Shown here: piece by piece, positions 7,208 to 16,927 of the stretch | How the letters are laid out: the number at the start of each line of letters is the position of its first letter | Numbering within the stretch: the first letter of the stretch is position 1 | NCBI RefSeq assembly: GCF_902726645.1 | Contig: NZ_CACVAO010000001.1 | Coordinates: forward strand, 2,046,001-2,110,000 | Direction of reading: 5' to 3' | Length of the DNA stretch: 64,000 bases | Source of the DNA: Halobacillus ihumii | GTDB lineage: Bacteria > Bacillota > Bacilli > Bacillales > Halobacillaceae | Made by a program: the position numbers and the translations under genes | The notes under the pieces: model-generated | What the model saw: only the letters and a program-made list of their open reading frames with translations | Databases searched by the model: none | What the model was told of the DNA's origin: nothing

Positions 7208-9736
7208 ATATTTCCCATAGTGGCCCCTCAATCTACGAATCGTTTCCGTACCCCTAGTACGCTTGACCGTCTAGCCCGACGTATTCGTCGGCTCATCAAT
7301 GAACAGTATTACCACAACGTCATGGAACACTTAGCCAACACATCGCAATTGTTACATAAAGACAGTAACCATTTTTACAGTCCGTATAATCGCTTGAAGC
7401 AGTTACCCAAGAAACCTAATCTATCCCAAATTAAAGAACAAATTGATCTCTACCATTGGTTGCTGTCATTTGGAGATGCAAACAAATATTTAAAAGGGAT
7501 CCCTCCCGTGAAAATCAAACATTTTGCCGGTCAAGCGAAAGTCTTGGATGTCCAAGAAATCAAAGATTTTGGCGATGCCAAACGTTATACGCTTGTGTTG
7601 TCTTTAATCAACGATGTTCAGATGAAAACCAGGGATAACCTAGCCACGATGCTTATGAAACGCATGGGAAATCTCCACAATTCTGGCAAAGAAGAATTAG
7701 AACGGATTCGTAATCAGCAACGGGAAAAGACCGAGCATCTCGTTTCAACATTCACGGAAGTCCTCTATGCTTTGGAGGAGGATAACCATGCCGGAGGTGC
7801 CGAGCAAAAAATCAAAGATGTTTTGAAAGCTCGAGGAGATGTACGGACTCTGCTAGATGACTGTGAAGCCGTAGCGTCGTATCATGGTAATAACTATTTG
7901 CCACTGATTCTCAAATTCTTTCGGTCTTATCGCTCCACCTTGTTCCGTTTGGCGGAAACCCTGACCCTAACATCGACGAGTCAAGATACCTCTGTTCTCC
8001 AAGCCCTGGATTTTATCATGGAGAACTATCATCGAAAAACCAATTGGTTGTCGGATCACGTTGACTTATCTTTTGCGACAGAGCAATGGAAACGAACGAT
8101 TCGGGTGAAACAAAAGGGTGAGTGGAAAATTCACCGCAGGCATTTGGAGGTTTGTGTCTTTTCATACATCGCCCAGGAACTAAAGACCGGAGACATTTGT
8201 GTGCACGGTTCAGAAGCTTATGCTGATTATCGAGACCAATTGTTAAGTTGGGACGAATGCCAACCGATGCTGGAAGATTACTGCAATGAAATGGGCTTTC
8301 CCATGAATGGTAAAGGATTTGTGAAACAGTTAGAAGCATGGATGACCCAAAAATCAAAAGAGGTCGACCATTCTTATCCTCAAAAAGAGAACGTTGTAAC
8401 CATCAGTGACGACGGTCAACCCATCTTGAAAAAACCGCCACGGAAAAAACCCGGTGCGACATTCAAACGCCTGGAAACTTCCATAGAGAAACATATGCCT
8501 GAGCATCATGTAATCGATATGCTTGGGAATGTGGATCATTGGGTGAATTGGAGTCGTCACTTTGGTCCTCTTTCGGGTTCTGGACCCAAATTAGAGCGTC
8601 CGAAAGAACGATATATCTTGAATACATTTACGCATGGGTGTAATTTGGGACCTAGTCAAGCTGCACGGCATATGCGAGAAAATATCACTCCCAAAACCCT
8701 TTCCTTTGTTCATCAACGCCATGTTACGGCTCAGAAATTGGACAAAGCCAATCAAGACATTATCAATGCTTATGCAGCCTTGGATCTTCCTAAGCGATGG
8801 GGAACTGGTCAGACAGCTGCAGCCGATGGCACCCAACGTGATACGTATGAGAACAATTTGCTTGCCGAAAATCATATTCGTTATGGAGGATACGGAGGCA
8901 TTGCTTACCACCATATTTCGGACAACTATATCGCCTTATTTAGCCACTTCATTCCTTGTGGGGTATGGGAAGCCGTCTATATTATTGAAGGCCTTTTAAA
9001 GAACGAGTCCGATGTTCAACCGGATACGTTGTTTGCTGATACGCAGGGGCAATCCACCCCGGTATTTGCGCTCAGCTATTTATTAGGCATCAAACTCATG
9101 CCCCGCATTCGGAATATCAAGGCTTTAAAATTTTATCGCCCTACGAAAGATACAGCGTTCCAGCATATCAATGCGTTATTTAGCGATGCCATTGATTGGT
9201 CCTTAATCGAAACGCATTGGCAAGATCTGATGCGGGTCGTGCTTTCCATTCAATCCGGGAAAATGTCGTCGCCTCTTCTTCTCCGGAAGCTTAGTAATTA
9301 TAGTCGTAAAAATCGCCTGTATCAAGCCTTCCGTGAACTAGGACGTGTGGTTCGTACAGTTTTCTTATTATTCTATATATCTGATATGGATGTAAGAAAG
9401 CAAATTACAGCCGAAACGAACAAAGTCGAAGCTTTTCATGGCTTTTCGCAGTGGCTTTCCTTCGGCGGTCAAGGGATTATCGCTACAAACGATCCGGAAC
9501 AGCAAGAAAAGATCATGAAGTACAATGAACTGGTATCCAATGCCTTAATCTTTCACAATGTTGTAGATCTTACGAAAGTTTTACGTTTCTTATCGAAGGA
9601 GGGTTATGAGGTACACACTGAGGACATCAGACATCTAAGCCCTTACTTAATGAGTCACATTAAAAGGTTCGGAGAATACACGATTAACTTAGAGATAGCG
9701 CCTCATCCAGTAGATGGACGTTTGGTATTAGATTAA
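7208..9736 (+). pseudogene. tnpA: Second Tn3-family transposase, N-terminally truncated
   Basis: The open frame encodes about 838 residues from GTG 7220; the frame itself opens at 7208 after a TAA. Family members have about 980-1000 residues, so some 150 N-terminal residues are missing. The catalytic part is complete: D536 (AAADGTQRD), D607 (LFADTQGQS) and E737 (NKVEAFHGFSQWLSFGGQG). The sequence differs strongly from the first TnpA, so this is a different Tn3 subgroup and not a duplicate. There is no ribosome binding site at 7220. It lies 38 bp after tnpR, which suggests that one Tn3 element cut into another or that a deletion fused them. Its right terminal repeat survives at 9761-9794, but no left repeat is seen. 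Confidence 0.8.
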
Positions 9737-9760
9737 TGGATGGGATTATATCCCATCCTA

Positions 9761-9794
9761 TGTCCTAATTTTACACGTATCTCGGAGTACCCCC
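9761..9794 (-). repeat. Right-end inverted repeat of the second Tn3-family element
   Basis: Read on the minus strand it starts GGGGGTACTCCGAGATACGT and ends AAAATTAGGACA, in the style of Tn3-family ends. It is unlike the outer repeats at 3434 and 24056. It lies 24 bp after the stop of the truncated transposase. Confidence 0.65.
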
Positions 9795-9847
9795 TTCAGT
9801 AGCAGTCTCATTCTTGATGAAGTGTGAGAGATACTGAAGCCCTTTTT
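9794..9847 (+). terminator. Probable terminator after the second transposase
   Basis: CTTCAGTA (9794-9801) pairs with TACTGAAG (9832-9839), with an inner TCTCA/TGAGA pair. CCCTTTTTG follows. Confidence 0.5.
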
Positions 9848-9851
9848 GTAA

Positions 9852-10196
9852 TTGCAAGTTATAGAACAGTTGATGACGTGCCAACCTTTGGCACTAAAGC
9901 AATACCCTCACTCGGGCGTGGGGTGGTACAACTATCTCAGGTTGGCCGAAACACCTACTGTTTTCAGAAGGATGATGGAATGGTTGAGAAGAAGGCTTCG
10001 AATGTATCCGATGGAAAGAGTGGAAGATGCCAAAGACAAAGGTAAAGAATCTCATAGCACTAGCGTATCCAAAGCCAAAGCTTTTGAATTGGGAAACACA
10101 AGAAAAGGCTACTGGCGAATCGCCAGTAGCCCTATCCTCCATCGTACGCTTAATGACCAATATTGGCATCGAATGGGTCTGAAATCATTGATCTAA
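9852..10196 (+). pseudogene. ltrA: 3' remnant of a group II intron maturase
   Basis: Only the C-terminal part of a group II intron reverse transcriptase/maturase is left. One frame carries GWYNYLRLAETPTVF and MEWLRRRLRM, the X-domain motif. The expected next segment, IRWKEWKMPKTKVKNLIAL, is found in the +1 frame. The first frame then resumes with SKAKAFELGNTRKGYWRIA and SPILHRTLNDQYWHRMGLKSL, the usual C-terminus. This implies two compensating frameshifts. The reverse transcriptase domain is absent, so the gene is dead. It is fused to the intron RNA 3' end (10214-10283). Confidence 0.75.
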
Positions 10197-10213
10197 CGTT
10201 TGAATTCTATTCA

Positions 10214-10283
10214 ACCGCCGTATACGGGTCCGTACGTACGGTGGTGTGAGAGGTCGGGAGTTAATCACTCCCTCCTACTCGAT
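10214..10283 (+). ncRNA. Group II intron domains V and VI (relic)
   Basis: Domain V is seen as ACCGCCGTATACGG, a short loop, then CCGTACGTACGGTGGT (10214-10245). Domain VI follows with GGTCGGGAGTTAATCACTCC and CTACTCGAT at the probable 3' splice end, near 10283. This is the classic layout after a maturase gene. The 5' domains are gone, so it cannot splice. Confidence 0.7.
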
Positions 10284-10348
10284 TAATCTATATAAAGTAA
10301 AGTTTTATCCTTTTGACACCATCCTAGTGGTCACAGTGACCGAGGGAT

Positions 10349-10714
10349 CTATAAAACTGAATAATGGACATCGTCTTTCTCTTTTCCAACTGTATCCATA
10401 TATGTGCGGCCCCACTTGTACATGGATTCTAAAATCGGGATTAACGTTTCACCGTGGTCGGTGAGGGAGTATTCGACTTTCGGTGGTACGACCGGGTAGA
10501 CTTCCCGGTGAATGAGTTGGTCCTCTTCCAACTCCCGAAGCTGTTTGGTTAGCATTTTTTGTGTAATGGTAGGCAACATCCTTTTTAATTCACCAAATCG
10601 TTTGGTCCCTTTTTTCCCTAAATGCCAAAGGATAATCATCTTCCATTTGCCCCCGATTAAAGATAATGTTAGTTCCTTTTCACAGTTGAATTTCTGCTCT
10701 AATACTCTAGTCAT
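10349..10714 (-). CDS. HxlR-family transcriptional regulator
   Basis: A 121-residue winged-helix regulator of the HxlR family. Motifs are [16 protein letters not shown] (recognition fold), [21 protein letters not shown], and [15 protein letters not shown]. The conserved N-terminal cysteine, C11 in QKFNCEKE, is the redox-sensing position of relatives such as YodB and HypR. The frame opens with a TTG at 10729, but ATG 10714 is preceded by GGAGAG with seven bases of spacing, so I chose it. It is divergent from the Fe-alcohol dehydrogenase, and a perfect palindrome lies between them. Likely role (inference): electrophile or disulfide stress repressor of the dehydrogenase and of itself. Confidence 0.88.
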   Translation of the reverse strand: MTRVLEQKFNCEKELTLSLIGGKWKMIILWHLGKKGTKRFGELKRMLPTITQKMLTKQLRELEEDQLIHREVYPVVPPKVEYSLTDHGETLIPILESMYKWGRTYMDTVGKEKDDVHYSVL

Positions 10715-10741
10715 TTCGTCTCTCTCCAATCGTCATTCGTT

Positions 10742-10769
10742 CACATAGTATCTTTATAGATACTATGTG
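10742..10769. promoter_or_regulatory. Palindromic operator, probably for the HxlR regulator
   Basis: CACATAGTATCT (10742-10753) and AGATACTATGTG (10758-10769) form a perfect 12-bp inverted repeat around TTAT. It contains the TAC...GTA type halves seen in HxlR family sites. It sits 28 bp before the regulator start and about 90 bp before the dehydrogenase. A weaker related site follows near 10785-10799. Confidence 0.65.
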
Positions 10770-10859
10770 CATTGAAAGTGCGTACTATAATCATACTACT
10801 CAAGGTTATATAATTGAAACTGAAACAGATTACCATACAATAAGGAGGCTCTTATTACT

Positions 10860-12032
10860 ATGAGTCGATTTACGATCCCACGTGATATTTATTTCGAAGA
10901 CAATGCCCTGGAAGTGTTACGGTCATTTGAAGGAAAAAAGGCCGCACTTGTTATTGGGGGAGGTTCTGTTAAAAGAAACGGAAACCTTACACAAATTCAA
11001 GAACATTTGGGTGCTGCCAATATAGAAACTGAAGTACTGGAAGGGTACAATACGGAGCCCACCGCTAAAATGGTAAAACAAGGGGCAAAAGATCTGGAAT
11101 CGTTCCAGCCTGATTGGATTATTGGCATCGGAGGCGGCTCCGCCATGGACGCCGCTAAAGCCATCTGGCTCTTTTACGAGTACCCGGACCTTTCATTTGA
11201 GGATGCCACCAAGCCTTTTGAACTTCCGCGCCTTCGCACGAAAGCGAAATTTGCCGGGATTCCTACCACAAGCGGAAGCGGTTCTGAGGTTTCCAACCTT
11301 TCCGTAGTAGCCGATGAAAATACTAATATTAAATACCCATTGGCTGATTTTGAGTTAACGCCAGATATCGCGATCATCGATCCTGTAATGATCGAAAACC
11401 TACCAAAACACATCGCTGCTTACACTGGCATGGACGCATTCACGCACACGATCGAATCTTATGTTGCCAAGCCGCGAACCGTGTACACGGATATCCTTGC
11501 TCTTGGCAGTGCAGAAGTGATCAAAGATAACTTGCTTACTTCCTATCAAGGCGACCAAGAAGCAGCCAAGCAGATTCACAGCATTCAAGCTATGGCTGGA
11601 ATGGCCTTTGCGAACGCAGTGCTAGGAAACGTCCACAGTCTGGCCCATAAAAGTGGCCCGACCTTCGACATTCCGCACGGCTATGCTAATGCGATTTACT
11701 TGCCGTATGTGATTCAATTCAACCGAGCCGTAGTTGAAGATCGCTTTGCCGAAATCGCCCGTCGTCTCAGACTAAAAGGGGAAACAGATGCTGAATTGAC
11801 GGATGCACTTGTGGAGTATATCTACCAATTAAACAAAGATCTCGGCCTTGCCACCACACTTCAGGAATTTGGCGTACCTGAAGAAGATTTCAACGAGCAC
11901 CTTGACACCATGGCGAAAAATGCAATGGAAGATCCATGCACCGGTACGAACCCGCGTGAAACGTCTGTAGAGCAAATGAAAGACCTCTATAAAGCTGCTT
12001 TCTATGGACAGGAAGCATTAGTGAAAGCGTAA
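10860..12032 (+). CDS. Iron-containing alcohol dehydrogenase
   Basis: A 390-residue group III (Fe-dependent) alcohol dehydrogenase, full length. It would interconvert alcohols and aldehydes or ketones with NAD(P)H in the cytoplasm. The dinucleotide-binding motif is GIGGGSAMDAAK at residues 89-100. The metal ligands fit D192 and H196 (DAFTH), H259 and H263 (NVHSLAHKSG) and H273 (IPHG). The start has AGGAGG eleven bases upstream. It is divergent from the HxlR regulator and shares its operator. It ends at a strong terminator, so it is probably monocistronic. Substrate cannot be told from sequence; aldehyde detoxification is an inference from the regulator type. Confidence 0.92.
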   Translation: MSRFTIPRDIYFEDNALEVLRSFEGKKAALVIGGGSVKRNGNLTQIQEHLGAANIETEVLEGYNTEPTAKMVKQGAKDLESFQPDWIIGIGGGSAMDAAKAIWLFYEYPDLSFEDATKPFELPRLRTKAKFAGIPTTSGSGSEVSNLSVVADENTNIKYPLADFELTPDIAIIDPVMIENLPKHIAAYTGMDAFTHTIESYVAKPRTVYTDILALGSAEVIKDNLLTSYQGDQEAAKQIHSIQAMAGMAFANAVLGNVHSLAHKSGPTFDIPHGYANAIYLPYVIQFNRAVVEDRFAEIARRLRLKGETDAELTDALVEYIYQLNKDLGLATTLQEFGVPEEDFNEHLDTMAKNAMEDPCTGTNPRETSVEQMKDLYKAAFYGQEALVKA

Positions 12033-12052
12033 ATAACAATAGAACAATTAAG

Positions 12053-12093
12053 AAAAACTGAGCTTAGGGAAGTCACTTAAGCTCAGTTTTTTT
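12053..12093 (+). terminator. Rho-independent terminator of the alcohol dehydrogenase
   Basis: AAAAACTGAGCTTA pairs perfectly with TAAGCTCAGTTTTT, followed by more Ts. Confidence 0.85.
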
Positions 12094-12825
12094 CTTAAAC
12101 AGAAGATTTACTTAGACCGGACCATTCGTTTCCTGTTTTTCTCTCATTTAATTCCCTGAAGCTCAATTATTATTTGCTCTGTTAATTCTAATTCTGGCTT
12201 ATTATATTCTTCTTCAAGTTTAATACCATTAAAGGGGTACTGCCAACATTTTGACGTTTGACTCACGCAAAGAGAATTCTGACCTAAAAAATTCGATTTC
12301 CTGTCTGTTAGAAACCGACATTTAGGTAGCTTCTTTAGTAAAGCTCCGGTGTGCAAAAATATGGAACGATCCAATTAATAGGTGTTTGGGGGCAACTTTA
12401 ATGTGTTTCCATTAGGTTGGATCTTTTTTGGAAAAATAACGAATAACGAGTTTGACCCACACGCAAAGTGGCCCTTGGATAAGCAAGTCATGGTTATCAA
12501 ATGTTTAACAATCATAAGGAAGTCATTTTAAAACCGTTATCCTATTAGTTTATATGGATGAATTAACAAGTTAGCATAATTGCGAACCCTAAGCGAAATG
12601 GATTTCCACACTGTGTATAGAAGTCTTTTTGTCTGTTATTATTTAGATTATTGGATAATTCAGCTCGTAGCTTGGGTAGCAATAGTATGGTGGTCTCAGT
12701 CCAATTTTTGGCATGGGCCAGGAATCTTCCATATAGTCCATCTTTACTTTTTCATTTGAATGGTTTACTAGCAATAGCTTTACTTCTAGATTAAATTCAT
12801 ATCTCAAAATGGTAAACCCCCTCCA
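12094..12825. other. Gene-poor stretch with a doubtful 53-residue frame
   Basis: No gene with clear support in 732 bases. A plus-strand frame at 12598-12759 would code a 53-residue hydrophobic peptide (core YWIIQLVAWVAIVWW). It looks like a membrane segment, but it has no ribosome binding site and may be a relic. A minus-strand TTG frame at 12144-12374 has no ribosome binding site and is not accepted. Confidence 0.4.
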
Positions 12826-13806
12826 TTAGGAATGTGTGGATTCTCCCCCATCAACATGAAGAACTTGACCAGTAACAAAACGAGAATCATCAGAAGCAAG
12901 ATAGACAAAGGTTGGTGCGAGTTCAAAAGGATGGGCAACTCGTTCCATTGGATTAAATGCTCCATATACAGCGACTTGGTCTGACGAGAAACTTGCTGGA
13001 ATAAGTGGGGTCCAAATTCGGCCGGGGGCGACGGCATTGACTCGGATCCCTTGTTTCACGACATTTTTAGCCAAGGCACGCGTCCAACCAACTATTGCGC
13101 CTTTTGTGGCCGTATAATCAATCATTTGCTGCTCACCTACATACGTCACCACTGAAGAAGTGCCAATGATTGAGCTGCCTGGTTTTAAATGAGGAAGCGC
13201 TGCTCTTGTTGTGTAAAAATGAGAGTATATATTAACTTTGAAGGTGTCATCGAATTGCTCATCTGTAATGTCAAGCAGACTTAGTTGTTGGAATTGGATA
13301 CCAACGTGGTTACAAAGAATATCGAGACGTCCAAACGTATTTACTGTTTGTTCTACAATGGAGATACACTGTTGTTTGTCTCGCAAGTCACCAGGCATTA
13401 GAAAACAACGTTGTCCGAGTTGTTCAATCCTCGTTTTTGTTCTATTTGCATCCTCATGTTCATCTAAGTATGAAATAGCAACATCTGCGCCTTCTTTAGC
13501 AAACGCAATTGCTGCTGCTGCACCAATACCACTGTCACCCCCTGTAATAAGTGCTACTTTTCCTGTTAACTTTTCACTCCCTTCATAGTTCGGGTTTTCG
13601 ATAATTGGGAGGGGTACCATAAGTTTTTCCACTCCGGGATGGCACAGCTGGCGCTGTTCAGGTAAACTTATCGGAATTTCTTCGTAACGTGTGATTTTCC
13701 CATAGTTAGGGTACATGGGATAAGGTTGAGTTTTCATGTTCGCCTTAAACATTTGTTGCATTTGCTTTATTTGGTCTAATTGACGACTTTGATCCTTTTG
13801 ATCCAT
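12826..13806 (-). CDS. SDR-family oxidoreductase, general stress protein 39 type
   Basis: A 326-residue NAD(P)-dependent short-chain dehydrogenase. It has the long N-terminal extension typical of the YdaD/YhxC/YhxD group (residues 1-80, rich in Gln and Pro). The cofactor motif is TGGDSGIG at 88-95. The catalytic Ser is near 217-218 (GTSSV), with Y231 and K235 (YTATK). The usual NNAG motif is changed to NHVG at 166-169. The start has an ideal AGGAGG five bases before the ATG. It ends with the family-type LHVDGG. Relatives in B. subtilis are sigma-B general stress proteins; substrate unknown. Confidence 0.9.
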   Translation of the reverse strand: MDQKDQSRQLDQIKQMQQMFKANMKTQPYPMYPNYGKITRYEEIPISLPEQRQLCHPGVEKLMVPLPIIENPNYEGSEKLTGKVALITGGDSGIGAAAAIAFAKEGADVAISYLDEHEDANRTKTRIEQLGQRCFLMPGDLRDKQQCISIVEQTVNTFGRLDILCNHVGIQFQQLSLLDITDEQFDDTFKVNIYSHFYTTRAALPHLKPGSSIIGTSSVVTYVGEQQMIDYTATKGAIVGWTRALAKNVVKQGIRVNAVAPGRIWTPLIPASFSSDQVAVYGAFNPMERVAHPFELAPTFVYLASDDSRFVTGQVLHVDGGESTHS

Positions 13807-14280
13807 GGAAACCTCCTGTAGAAATAATTTTCTTCTATAGAATGTTTATGTTGTTCACTACAAATATAGTACCTGGGGTACCGCCACATGCCCATCAAGC
13901 TAACAACGGAAAAACTAGATACGAATCGTGCCTTGTTTCAAAACTAGTGAGAGATGGAAAATTAGGCATGCCAAATAAGCCTATTGAAAATGCGATTTTT
14001 TTGTTAGGCAGCTTGTCTATCGTTATACACAACCCCAAGAATATCAAAAACGGTCGTTTTTGTTACAGCGATTACATAACAAATTCTACTTTATAAAAAA
14101 GTAGTAAAATTAAAGGCCGCGGTTACTCTATTTCGCAATCGGGCCATATTGCGGAACAAATAAAGAACCGTAATCAGTTTCTATCAACGAAACAGAAGGT
14201 AGTATTAGGTAGCATTTTTCTGCCCTTTGTTTTTTATGGAACTTTACACTACACAAAATTAACAGCTGTAGTCCCTCTAT
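13807..14280. other. Non-coding stretch
   Basis: 474 bases without a supported gene. A plus-strand 84-codon frame at 13842-14096 has no known motif and no clear ribosome binding site. One copy of a dispersed GGGC-core repeat lies at 14131-14160. Confidence 0.4.
14131..14160 (+). repeat. Dispersed short repeat, copy A
   Basis: TTTCGCAATCGGGCCATATT followed by GCGGAAC resembles copies B-E at 16521, 19295, 21481 and 23931. Confidence 0.4.
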
Positions 14281-14784
14281 TTATTTGGTATGTCCAGTGT
14301 TTATTTTCCTAAAGAACCATTTATAAAATAAATGTGACAAAAAGAATGTTGTAAATAATGTTATCCAAGTCCAGTACCAAGACCAATGGATATACACAAT
14401 TAAATTAGTATATCTTTCAAGTATTACCTCAGTAACTGTAATGACTGAAGTATAAAGAGCATAGTAACCAAATTGAGCTATTTTACTTTTTCCCTCTGGA
14501 TAGTGAACATTAAAAATGGCACAAATTGCAGGGTATGCAAGAAATTCAAAGGTGAAACTTGCCCTGCTTGCATAATCAAACAACCTGACAGGATATTCAA
14601 TCATCCTCATCTGAACAACAGCAAGACCAAACAACCATGTTAATACCTGCTTAAATTGGAATGCTACTATGGCATTGCGAATTTTATCTTTTGGAATAAA
14701 TATTAAAAGAATAGAGATAGAGATTACCCACGCCAGTACTAAAATAATTTGCTCCATAGTCATAAAAAATTGCACCCCCAACAT
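14281..14784 (-). CDS. CBO0543-family integral membrane protein
   Basis: A 167-residue protein with about five hydrophobic segments. It ends with the signature YIHWSWYWTWITLFTTFFLS, which I associate with CBO0543-type proteins of Bacilli and Clostridia (function unknown). Another matching block is FTFEFLAYPAICAIFNVHYPEGKS in the middle. Two starts are possible. ATG 14784 overlaps the end of the upstream gene with AAGGA eight bases before it. ATG 14763 has GGGGGTG ahead of it and gives the commoner N-terminus (MTMEQIIL). It is the second gene of a two-gene unit with 14786-15301. Confidence 0.8.
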   Translation of the reverse strand: MLGVQFFMTMEQIILVLAWVISISILLIFIPKDKIRNAIVAFQFKQVLTWLFGLAVVQMRMIEYPVRLFDYASRASFTFEFLAYPAICAIFNVHYPEGKSKIAQFGYYALYTSVITVTEVILERYTNLIVYIHWSWYWTWITLFTTFFLSHLFYKWFFRKINTGHTK

Positions 14785-14785
14785 A

Positions 14786-15301
14786 TTAACGATCCTTCAT
14801 TGGAACTTTCCAAGGAACTTCAAATTTATAAAGTATAAAAGCAATAAATAAAATGGATAAAAAATAGGCAAGTAGAGGCTTTTTATAATGTAGACGCAAC
14901 ATAGGAAACATGGTTAGGACAAACAAAAGTGACCATCCTAAATGCCAGCTATGATCATAAATAATACGACCAAATAAACTACCCAGACATTCTATTACTA
15001 TGTAAATCATAATCCATTTTATGTTGTGAAGGATCTGGCCTTTAACAGACTTCGGATAACGGGACAAATATAAAATCACTGTGCAAGGGAAAATAATAAA
15101 CGTATACAGCATACTGACGATGGGGAAAGGAAGTCCAAGGTCAGGCTGAATCTTCCACAATATATAACCACTAGTCAAAAAAATATATAATAAATTCAAT
15201 AATGACATGTACAGTATTGTTGTATGGCACTTGTGGAAGTGTTCCCGATCCCACCATCGCCATGAGGCGATAATAGCCCAAATTGTAATAGCCACGTGCA
15301 T
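14786..15301 (-). CDS. CBO0543-family integral membrane protein
   Basis: A 171-residue membrane protein with about five hydrophobic helices (for example YMSLLNLLYIFLTSGYILW and VSMLYTFIIFPCTVILYL). An HSWHLGWSLLF segment sits where its neighbour has HWSWYWTW, so I take the two as distant members of the same family. AAGGAA stands nine bases before the ATG. Its stop is two bases from the start of the next gene, which implies co-translation. The pair may form a complex (inference). Function is unknown; related genes are often found near spore or accessory loci. Confidence 0.75.
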   Translation of the reverse strand: MHVAITIWAIIASWRWWDREHFHKCHTTILYMSLLNLLYIFLTSGYILWKIQPDLGLPFPIVSMLYTFIIFPCTVILYLSRYPKSVKGQILHNIKWIMIYIVIECLGSLFGRIIYDHSWHLGWSLLFVLTMFPMLRLHYKKPLLAYFLSILFIAFILYKFEVPWKVPMKDR

Positions 15302-15353
15302 GGTTGTTAATTCCTTTTTATTTGTATTATCATAATTGTTTTACTGAATAATT

Positions 15354-15385
15354 AAAAAGGCTAACTTTGTTAAGGTCAGCCTTTT
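15354..15385 (-). terminator. Terminator overlapping the DUF3231 stop
   Basis: AAAAAGGCT-AC pairs with GT-AGCCTTTTT across 15354-15385. The stem begins inside the last codons of the DUF3231 gene and reads into Ts on the minus strand. Confidence 0.7.
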
Positions 15386-16395
15386 TGTTTGTTCTTCGCT
15401 AATTTTTTACGATCTTTTATTCCAGGCGGTTGTTCTAACCATTCGTTTTTAATCATAATATCGGCTCCGCTTTTGGCAAGTCGGGAAACTTCTAACGATA
15501 ACCGTTCATAATTGATCATTAAATCGCTTCGTTGACTGGCGGCGGCAGCAGTAGCATAGTTTCCGATTCCTGATGCACTTATAAGTGACATATGATACAT
15601 CAATAATTTATCTGAAAATGCTTGAGTTGTTGAATCACTTACAGCTGTATCAGGTACCTGCGGAGCATCAATATCATCTTTCATAAGTGTATCAACAAAA
15701 ATCTTAATATGTTTTTGCGAGATCTCTTTTCCTCGCAACATAAAATCTTGTACATCTTTGGATGGCGAAGTTTGCGCAAAGGCAAGGCATAATTTCACCC
15801 CGACTACGTTTGTTAGTATATTCATATATATATGGGAAATTTCAACGGCGTTTAGTGGACGCTTGTCACTAAAGGGATTTAAGCCACTAAAATATTTTTT
15901 ACTGTCCACATAATCCGTTTCTTTCGGAACCTCAATATAAGGATGCCTGGCATTAATTCCTTTTGAAAGAGCAATTTCGCTTGTTTGATTATAAAGCGTA
16001 GCTGTTTCGTTTAATGCTAGTATAAAATAATTTCGCATATCTTCTCTGGTACTCATAGAGACAAATCCGCTGTATGCTATCATTCCGACTTTTGCCATGT
16101 GATTGACATACGTTAAACAAAATGTATCCGTAAAAAGCCACGGAGCATTTATGTTTACATCTTGTTCGGTAAACCCGTTTGGAACGGCGTAATTTTCCTT
16201 TTCAAAAATGGTGAGTAACTGTTCTAGATGATTGGATGAAAGATCATAAGCATACTGAATAGCGGGTTTTATATCTTGATCCTCAATATGTTTTAACATA
16301 AAACTTAAGACACATTTTGACATACTATCCTGCATATACCCAGTCCAAAGTGAACCAATTTCTGCAGATGTTAGGTGAATGTTCCCTTCATTCAT
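15376..16395 (-). CDS. DUF3231 family protein
   Basis: A 339-residue protein with the two-copy helical layout of DUF3231. Each half begins with a helix bearing an E-x-x-x-LW or E-x-S-H-x-Y motif (LTSAEIGSLWTGYMQDSM and LNAVEISHIYMNILTNV). Each continues into a segment such as AYDLSSNHLEQL or LRGKEISQKHI, which carry acidic and His residues as in ferritin-like bundles. Function is not established; it is common in spore-forming Bacillaceae. The start has AGGAGG seven bases upstream. The gene is flanked by the CBO0543 pair and by the T-box region of thrS. Confidence 0.88.
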   Translation of the reverse strand: MNEGNIHLTSAEIGSLWTGYMQDSMSKCVLSFMLKHIEDQDIKPAIQYAYDLSSNHLEQLLTIFEKENYAVPNGFTEQDVNINAPWLFTDTFCLTYVNHMAKVGMIAYSGFVSMSTREDMRNYFILALNETATLYNQTSEIALSKGINARHPYIEVPKETDYVDSKKYFSGLNPFSDKRPLNAVEISHIYMNILTNVVGVKLCLAFAQTSPSKDVQDFMLRGKEISQKHIKIFVDTLMKDDIDAPQVPDTAVSDSTTQAFSDKLLMYHMSLISASGIGNYATAAAASQRSDLMINYERLSLEVSRLAKSGADIMIKNEWLEQPPGIKDRKKLAKNKQKG

Positions 16396-16520
16396 TATGT
16401 AACCTCCTTGAGTATGATAAGGTAGGGTTATTATTTACTTAAATGTGGTTTTTATACAGACTAGAATAGATCAATAAGTCATATCATAACCAAGTCTATA
16501 GCTTCGAGTATGTTGAACAA

Positions 16521-16552
16521 TCTTCAATTAAAGGGCGCTAATCAGGAATAAG
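16521..16552 (+). repeat. Dispersed short repeat, copy B
   Basis: TCTTCAATTAAAGGGCGCTA followed by ATCAGGAATAAG shares the GGGCGC core and the GGAATAA tail with copies at 19295 and 21481. Confidence 0.45.
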
Positions 16553-16657
16553 TGTTAGAGCTCAAACTGAGTATAAGGGCAATACTGTTGAGTAAAAGAA
16601 AGACATTTATTGACTAATCAAAGATAATCCTATAGACTAATTAAAAGTTTTATAAAT

Positions 16658-16912
16658 TGCATTGATAAGGACATGAGTTTCTCTTAACGGTTTACAGAGA
16701 GGGAAGGCAAGGCTGGAAACTTCCTAATGCTGCAGAAAAACTTACCACCTTAGAGCAGTATTGGTGAACAATAGTAATCAATACCGTAGCTGCTACGATA
16801 CAGCAAAATAAAGCCATCACTTTTTATTAAAGTGGTGGGAAGTTGGGTGGAACCACGAGATAACACACATTCGTCCCTTTTGTATAAGGGATGAGTGTGT
16901 GTTTTATTTTTT
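16658..16912 (+). promoter_or_regulatory. T-box leader 1 (threonine)
   Basis: A complete T-box riboswitch. Stem I begins near GATAAGGACATGAG. The specifier loop probably reads ACC (16783-16785, in CAATACCGTAGC), a threonine codon. The T-box motif GGGTGGAACCACG is at 16845-16857. The terminator hairpin lies at about 16864-16905 (ACACACATTCGTCCC paired with GGGATGAGTGTGTGT), followed by Ts. Uncharged tRNA-Thr would bind and favour read-through. A second T-box follows at once. Confidence 0.92.
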
Positions 16913-16927
16913 TAAATTAAATATCAA

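Noticed and set aside
7182..7219. Possible right-end repeat of a small tnpA-tnpR transposon
   Set aside because: No sequence similar to the 3434-3471 repeat occurs here; the only match is at 24019-24056.
8016..8999. Several antisense and alternative frames of 68-121 codons in the second transposase
   Set aside because: Shadows of a clear coding region; no start signals.
12144..12374. 76-codon minus-strand frame in the gap after the alcohol dehydrogenase
   Set aside because: TTG start with no ribosome binding site and no recognisable motif; likely chance or a relic.
13842..14096. 84-codon plus-strand frame
   Set aside because: No ribosome binding site, no family motif, and atypical composition.
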